10,147 nucleotides of DNA. Origin: Dehalococcoidia bacterium. Its GTDB lineage: Bacteria > Chloroflexota > Dehalococcoidia > UBA6926. The position numbers and the translations under genes were made by a program. Position 1 is the stretch's first letter, and each line of letters opens with the position of its first letter. The notes below the pieces were generated by a model. That model was not told the DNA's origin and searched no databases. It was given only the letters and a program-made list of their open reading frames with translations. Below are positions 6,144-10,147 of this stretch, in pieces. Where the stretch lies: assembly GCA_029941095.1 (NCBI GenBank), contig JAPYRO010000003.1:10236-20382 (forward strand), written 5' to 3'.

Positions 6144-6854
6144 TTAAAGCTCTTTGGTTAATCTTGTATAAATTGCTTTTTTGCTATTATTTCCAGCCAT
6201 CCCGATAGTGGAATATTTTGAATTTTCCACTATATCTTCTCTATATCCATGAAGCTCCATAATGTTGCTGAAATCACGGTGGCGATAATTACCTTGCTGG
6301 TTCCCAAAAAAATCATCAATTAATACTTGCTGGTAGATTCCCGCATATGTGTGCAAGTGTTCTTCTATTTGTTCGTCAGATAAATACATTAAAACTCGGT
6401 CAAAGATTACCAAGTCGAAAGAACTTTGATTTTCTAAACGTAAGTCATTCAACATATCTTCTTTATTTAGTTCAACATAAAATTTAGAGCGGCTGGTGAA
6501 AGATTCTGGAGCGGCATCAATTGCATAAGACATATGGCTCGTGTTTATGTCATATCCAAAAACTTGGCTCTGAGGGCAATTTCGTAATATATTCAAAAGG
6601 GTTAGACTAGGTGCGCAGCCAAACTCAAAAATCATCTTTAGGTTATTTTGATTTATATAATTTGAGTAATCGATTCTTCTTTCTATGTCCCAATTACTAG
6701 ATAAATGATGATCAAAATTCTTTTTATAGAATGGATTAATAATATCTTTATATTTCCAATAGAATCTATTTTCCCTTAAATATTTTCTTAATTTACGGGG
6801 TAATATGATTATTAGTAATGATCTAATCAGCTTTGCTAGCATACGGGATCTCAT
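6144..6854 (-). CDS. Class I SAM-dependent methyltransferase, acceptor unknown
   Basis: A 236-residue protein. After a basic, hydrophobic N-terminus (LAKLIRSLLIIILPRKLRKY, 6-25) that may form an amphipathic membrane-contact helix, a Rossmann-type methyltransferase core begins. Motif I is IFEFGCAPS at 75-83, the acidic strand-2 residue is Asp102 in VFGYDIN, and the post-motif strand is FDLVIFDRVLMYL at 146-158. Motif I has Gly79-Cys-Ala-Pro-Ser where most relatives have GxGxG, so SAM binding may be modified, though EFGCAxG-like variants exist. It is the last gene of the minus-strand operon: its ATG overlaps the dehydratase TGA as ATGA, indicating translational coupling. The context suggests O- or N-methylation of a sugar or glycan. 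A second Met at residue 5 is an alternative start. The acceptor cannot be deduced. Confidence 0.75.
   Translation of the reverse strand: MRSRMLAKLIRSLLIIILPRKLRKYLRENRFYWKYKDIINPFYKKNFDHHLSSNWDIERRIDYSNYINQNNLKMIFEFGCAPSLTLLNILRNCPQSQVFGYDINTSHMSYAIDAAPESFTSRSKFYVELNKEDMLNDLRLENQSSFDLVIFDRVLMYLSDEQIEEHLHTYAGIYQQVLIDDFFGNQQGNYRHRDFSNIMELHGYREDIVENSKYSTIGMAGNNSKKAIYTRLTKEL
6205..6233. repeat. Hairpin: 9-bp perfect inverted repeat inside the methyltransferase 3' end
   Basis: ATAGTGGAA (6205-6213) and TTCCACTAT (6225-6233) pair perfectly across an 11-nt loop. It lies 66 nt beyond the acetyltransferase stop on the plus strand, inside the coding sequence of the convergent methyltransferase. No T run follows in either direction, so it is not a classical terminator; it may be chance or may slow read-through. 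Confidence 0.3.
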
Positions 6855-7987
6855 GAATTTTTATATTGGGGAAGAAGATCGCCCAAAATTGATTTTATAT
6901 TCTCATTGTCTTCGTATGACACATCATCAAGGAACCTTCGAAGTTTATTAAGATTGGTACCGTGGATCTTTTTAGTAACAATTCTTTGTATTTTATCGTA
7001 CCCTGTTTTTTCAAGAATTTCATTGCTTCCATTTAAGGTTTCTGATAATTTTTCTCCAGGTTTTGCCCCAACTATTGTTATATCAATATCCTTGTAAGGT
7101 TCGAGCAAGCATTGTTTGATCATGTTTTCCGCAAGGGTTTTTATTAGGATAGGTTCTCCCATATCTAAAACGAAAATTGCGCCTCCGTTTCCGATACTGC
7201 TCGCCTGTACGGTTAGCCCCGCGGCTTCTGAAATAGTCATGAAGTAGCGTTCCATTTTGGGATCTGTTAGCGTTAATGGTCCCCCTTTTCCGATTTGCTT
7301 CTGGAATATTAGAGCAACGCTACCGTTGCTGCCGATTACATTGCCAAAACGGACAATGTCAAAATTTGTTGTGGAGACCTCATTCATATTTAGAACCAGT
7401 ATTTCTGCCAACCTTTTTGTAGCGCCCATAACGCTTGAAGGGTTAACAGCTTTATCAGTAGAAATAAGTATGAAATTATTCACTCCTATTTCATGTGATG
7501 CGTCGGCAAAAATTTGAGTGCCAACCACATTGTTATATACTGCTTGCCAAGGGCTTCTTTCCATTAAATTAACGTGCTTATGTGCAGCTGCGTGGAATAC
7601 TATTTCTGGCTTATAGCTAGAAAATATCGATCCTACTTCCTGCTTATTTGTTATATCCGCTACAAGGCCTAATAAAGATGTATTTGGATAATCATTGAGA
7701 ATCTCATTTTCTATGGCTACTAAGCCGTTTTCATTTCTTTCTATCAGTAAAAGTTCACCGCCCATAGAAGCTATTTGCCTGACTAATTCTGAGCCTATTG
7801 ACCCACCTCCGCCCGATATGCAAACCTTTTTTCCTTGGATGAAATTTTTTATCAATTCATGATCTAGCTTGTTCGGCTCCCTATTAAGTAATTTTTCGAA
7901 GTCAATTTCTTGGATACGTTGATTTAGAGAGACATCATTTTGAGATGTTCTCTTTGCTGGGTCTTCAGATGAAATTGATCTATTCAA
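6851..7987 (-). CDS. Soluble CapD/WbpM-type NDP-sugar 4,6-dehydratase (UDP-HexNAc likely)
   Basis: A 378-residue short-chain dehydrogenase/reductase of the polysaccharide-biosynthesis CapD family. The NAD(P)-binding loop is GGGGSIGSEL at 59-68; AAAHKHVNLME lies at 133-143; the active-site stretch STDKAVNPSSVMGATKR spans 176-192, with Asp178, Lys179, Met187 and Lys191. The SxxxM...K arrangement, with Met in place of Tyr, is the hallmark of the WbpM/PglF/FlaA1 group, which converts UDP-GlcNAc to 4-keto-6-deoxy products. The first 50 residues resemble the linker that joins the dehydratase to membrane helices in WbpM (IDFEKLLNREPNKLD at 28-42), but the helices themselves are missing, so the enzyme is cytoplasmic. 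The start is TTG 7987 with AGAGG 7 nt upstream; the first in-frame ATG would remove the cofactor loop. It is preceded 28 nt earlier by the aminotransferase gene and overlaps the methyltransferase start. Whether it retains or inverts C5 is not clear. Confidence 0.9.
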   Translation of the reverse strand: MNRSISSEDPAKRTSQNDVSLNQRIQEIDFEKLLNREPNKLDHELIKNFIQGKKVCISGGGGSIGSELVRQIASMGGELLLIERNENGLVAIENEILNDYPNTSLLGLVADITNKQEVGSIFSSYKPEIVFHAAAHKHVNLMERSPWQAVYNNVVGTQIFADASHEIGVNNFILISTDKAVNPSSVMGATKRLAEILVLNMNEVSTTNFDIVRFGNVIGSNGSVALIFQKQIGKGGPLTLTDPKMERYFMTISEAAGLTVQASSIGNGGAIFVLDMGEPILIKTLAENMIKQCLLEPYKDIDITIVGAKPGEKLSETLNGSNEILEKTGYDKIQRIVTKKIHGTNLNKLRRFLDDVSYEDNENIKSILGDLLPQYKNS

Positions 7988-7994
7988 AGATTTT

Positions 7995-7999
7995 CCTCT
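7995..7999 (-). promoter_or_regulatory. Ribosome-binding site that decides the TTG start of the dehydratase
   Basis: AGAGG (minus strand) sits 7 nt before the TTG at 7987. No in-frame ATG or GTG upstream competes with it, and the next in-frame Met is residue 75, beyond the cofactor-binding loop. Confidence 0.7.
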
Positions 8000-8015
8000 A
8001 AGGGTGTGTAAATTG

Positions 8016-9128
8016 TTAATTTCTATAAAATTGATTTATTGTTTTAATCACGTAATCTAGATGGTGGTCCTCTAAATCTGGATGCATTGGTATCATGATT
8101 GCCTTATCAAACATTTCCTCTGTCCTAGGTAGGCTGTATTCAGATAAATTTAATGATTTGAATTGGTGTAAACCTTTGCCTCCCCATGGGAGCATTGTTT
8201 CTATTCCTTGCTGCGTTAGATAGGTTCTGAGTTTGTCTTTTGACTCTGCCTCGATTTCATAATTTTGATACACATCAAAAAAATCTCCCGACTCAACTGG
8301 TGGGTTCGGTAAACGAAGGTGTGATATTTTTTCTAGCCCGTCGTTATAGATTGATGCAATTTGCCGTCTTCGTTCTATCCAACTTGGGAATTTCTTGAAT
8401 TTGATTTGCAATATAGCAGCCTGAAGGTTATCCAATCTGGTGTTGTAGGCCCATCCGGACACCTCTCCGTTGTCCATTCGACCGTGATTCCTCAAATATG
8501 AAATATTTTTTGCCAAGGAATCATCACTTGTTACAACAGCTCCCGCGTCGCCGTAAGCACCGAGTAATTTTGCGGGGTAAAAACTAAAGCACCCCGCCAA
8601 ACCGAAACTACCCGCTTTTTTGCCTTTGAAAGTAGCTCCCAGAGCTTGTGCTGCGTCTTCGATAATAAGCAGGTTATATTTGTTTGCGATCGCCGTTATT
8701 TTATCCATGTCGCAAAGTCTGCCATTTAGGTGTACTGGCATTATGGCCTTTGTTTTGTCCGTGATCATATTTTCGATTAAACTTGCATCTATATTGTGGT
8801 CTTCACCTATATCTACTAATACTGGTTTAGCACCGGAGTGATGTATAGCTGCTCCGGTAGCGACAAATGTATGTGAAGAGGTGATTATTTCATCAGCAGG
8901 TTGTATACCGGCTGCTTCTACGGCCAAGTGGAGCGCGTCTGTTCCGCTATTTACGCCAATAGTATGATTAACTCCAACATAGCCAGAAATTGTATTTTCA
9001 AAATCTTCTAGATTTTTCCTAAGTAGTAGATCTCCCCTTGAAAGTACCTCTTGAATTGTACTTAGTAATTCTTTCTCTAATTTACGGTACTGAGAAGGGT
9101 AGTCAATATATTTTACGCGCCATTCCAT
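8016..9128 (-). CDS. DegT/DnrJ/EryC1/StrS-type PLP sugar aminotransferase
   Basis: A 370-residue fold-type I PLP enzyme that transfers an amino group, usually from glutamate, to a keto NDP-sugar in the cytoplasm. Seen in order: NSGTDALHLA (60-69, phosphate contact), the TSSHTFVATGAAI strand, IIEDAAQALGA (155-165, with Asp158 for the pyridine nitrogen), FSFYPAKLLGAYGDAGAV (181-198, with Lys187 as the Schiff-base lysine), and YNTRLDNLQAAIL near 229-241. Length is typical. The GAYGDAGA sequence after the lysine is characteristic of the 3-aminotransferases (FdtB/QdtB, DesV, and WbpE-like), whereas 4-aminotransferases such as PseC and ArnB normally have an ITTGEGG form. I therefore favour amination at C3, which agrees with the acetyltransferase type. 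AGGGGA lies 6 nt before the ATG at 9128. It is second in the visible operon, 37 nt after the E1 beta gene and 28 nt before the dehydratase. Confidence 0.9.
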   Translation of the reverse strand: MEWRVKYIDYPSQYRKLEKELLSTIQEVLSRGDLLLRKNLEDFENTISGYVGVNHTIGVNSGTDALHLAVEAAGIQPADEIITSSHTFVATGAAIHHSGAKPVLVDIGEDHNIDASLIENMITDKTKAIMPVHLNGRLCDMDKITAIANKYNLLIIEDAAQALGATFKGKKAGSFGLAGCFSFYPAKLLGAYGDAGAVVTSDDSLAKNISYLRNHGRMDNGEVSGWAYNTRLDNLQAAILQIKFKKFPSWIERRRQIASIYNDGLEKISHLRLPNPPVESGDFFDVYQNYEIEAESKDKLRTYLTQQGIETMLPWGGKGLHQFKSLNLSEYSLPRTEEMFDKAIMIPMHPDLEDHHLDYVIKTINQFYRN

Positions 9129-9165
9129 TTATGTTCCCCTATATAGTAATCATTAATAGTTTACT

Positions 9166-10146
9166 TTAATTCGCGTTAAGTGTTTCCTTTACAGCATTTA
9201 CGATGTCTACAGAGTTTATATAGTACGCGTCTTCAAGCGTTCGGCTTGCTGGCGCAGGGACGTCGGGAAGCGTGACTCTTACAGGAGGATTCTTTAAGTC
9301 ATTGAAAATATTTTCAACGACATATGCAGATATTTCTGCTGCTGACCCTGCACTTTTCCATGCAGCATCTGCAATAATTAGGTTTCCCGTTTTGCGTACA
9401 GAACTTAGTACTAGTTCGGTATCCCAGGGCTTTAAAGTTCTTAGGTCAATAACTTCTGCTCGTATACTCTCCTTTAGAAGCGTTTGTGCAGCCTTCTCTG
9501 CTTCAGGCACCATAGACGATATAGCCACAATAGTAACATCTTCTCCAGGTGTTACTATTTCGCCCTTCCCTATTGGGACTCTATATAAGCCTTCTGGAAC
9601 TTCATCCACTAAACTATAAAGCCACCTGTCATCGATATAGATTACAGGATCTGGGTCTTCTATACTTGATATTAATAGTCCTTTTGCATCATAAGGAGTG
9701 GCCGGCATTACGACTTTTAACCCTGGTATGTGCATAAAAATAGCTTGAAGCGCTTGTGAATGTTGAGCAGCTTGTTCGCCCCCCCTGTTAATTATTGCCC
9801 TAACCGTTAAGGGCACGTTTATTTGGCCATCAAACATGTAGGACCAGTTTGCTGCTTCATTGATGATCTGCTCCATACCCATCACAAGAAAATCCACTCT
9901 AGGATGTACAACAACAGGCTTCATTCCCGCTAAAGCAGCTCCAACAACAACACCGTTCATTCCTTGTTCGGATACAGGTGGATCGATAACTCGTTCAGCT
10001 CCAAATATTTTATCCAGATCTTGCATGCTGTCTCCAACATACCAAGGGTTAGTTACTCCTTGCCCCAATATGAATACATCTTTGTCAGATTCCATTTTTT
10101 CCTTGAAACCTTCGAGTATTGCACCAGAATAAGATAATGTACGCAT
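9166..10146 (-). CDS. ThDP-dependent E1 component, beta subunit (transketolase-like, surface-sugar-associated type)
   Basis: A 326-residue protein with the pyrimidine-binding transketolase domain and C-terminal transketolase domain of pyruvate/branched-chain dehydrogenase E1 beta subunits. Glu60 in PPVSEQGMNG aligns with the ThDP-activating glutamate, and His129-Ser130 in EQAAQHSQ aligns with the conserved GAQHSQ motif. HPRVDFLVMGMEQIINEA (81-98), IDLRTLKPWD near 225 and the C-terminal VRVTLPDVPAP complete the pattern. VDFLVMGMEQIINEAANW with YMFDG following resembles a subgroup of E1 beta proteins that I have seen encoded with sugar-nucleotide genes rather than with E2/E3 dehydrogenase subunits. 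E1 beta works with an alpha subunit carrying the diphosphate-binding domain, which should be encoded immediately upstream, beyond the right edge. The ATG is one base from the window end, and the peptide begins like complete family members, so the gene is probably whole. It heads the visible minus-strand operon. The acyl donor and acceptor are unknown. Confidence 0.85.
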   Translation of the reverse strand: MRTLSYSGAILEGFKEKMESDKDVFILGQGVTNPWYVGDSMQDLDKIFGAERVIDPPVSEQGMNGVVVGAALAGMKPVVVHPRVDFLVMGMEQIINEAANWSYMFDGQINVPLTVRAIINRGGEQAAQHSQALQAIFMHIPGLKVVMPATPYDAKGLLISSIEDPDPVIYIDDRWLYSLVDEVPEGLYRVPIGKGEIVTPGEDVTIVAISSMVPEAEKAAQTLLKESIRAEVIDLRTLKPWDTELVLSSVRKTGNLIIADAAWKSAGSAAEISAYVVENIFNDLKNPPVRVTLPDVPAPASRTLEDAYYINSVDIVNAVKETLNAN

Positions 10147-10147
10147 T

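Noticed and set aside
9272..9619. 115-codon open frame on the plus strand within the E1 beta gene
   Set aside because: Antisense shadow of a strongly conserved gene; low-complexity Ser-rich peptide without family features.

Overview
The window is an AT-rich stretch of prokaryotic DNA carrying surface-glycan and cell-envelope precursor genes. It holds nine complete genes recognisable by family, a 42-residue small-protein gene, and the first 30 codons of a gene that runs off the left edge. I see no tRNA, rRNA, CRISPR array or insertion sequence. The source organism is not decided by the sequence. GGAGG-like ribosome-binding sites and TTG starts fit bacteria, but the UppP has an SSEG signature where most bacterial UppPs have SSxGH, which I associate with archaeal-type members. 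I would not name a phylum. Dense packing and low GC suit an environmental, perhaps marine, microbe, and that is inference.

Layout from left to right. On the minus strand, bases 1-92 are the start of a CofD/YvcK-like gene and 258-1079 encode undecaprenyl-diphosphatase (uppP). Diverging from uppP on the plus strand are glmS (1276-3120) and a small one-helix membrane protein gene (3151-3279). A perfect 20-bp palindrome (3321-3340) marks the convergent junction with a minus-strand LysE/RhtB-type exporter (3331-3951). Then come two plus-strand genes: a metallo-beta-lactamase-fold hydrolase (4196-5563) and a hexapeptide-repeat N-acetyltransferase of the WbpD/FdtC type (5645-6139). The acetyltransferase converges, with a 4-bp gap, on a tight minus-strand operon read from the right edge: ThDP-dependent E1 beta subunit (9166-10146), DegT-type PLP aminotransferase (8016-9128), soluble CapD/WbpM-type NDP-sugar dehydratase (6851-7987), and SAM methyltransferase (6144-6854).

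How they may work together. GlmS makes glucosamine-6-phosphate, feeding UDP-GlcNAc. The dehydratase would turn a UDP-HexNAc into a 4-keto-6-deoxy sugar, and the aminotransferase and acetyltransferase look suited to installing and acetylating an amino group, most likely at C3. The methyltransferase could cap the product, and UppP would recycle the polyprenyl carrier. The unusual member is the E1 beta subunit, whose alpha partner should lie just beyond the right edge. It belongs by sequence to a lineage that I associate with surface-sugar clusters, which suggests a ThDP-dependent step such as two-carbon branching or extension of a keto sugar. No glycosyltransferase, flippase or polymerase is in the window, so the final glycan cannot be deduced.
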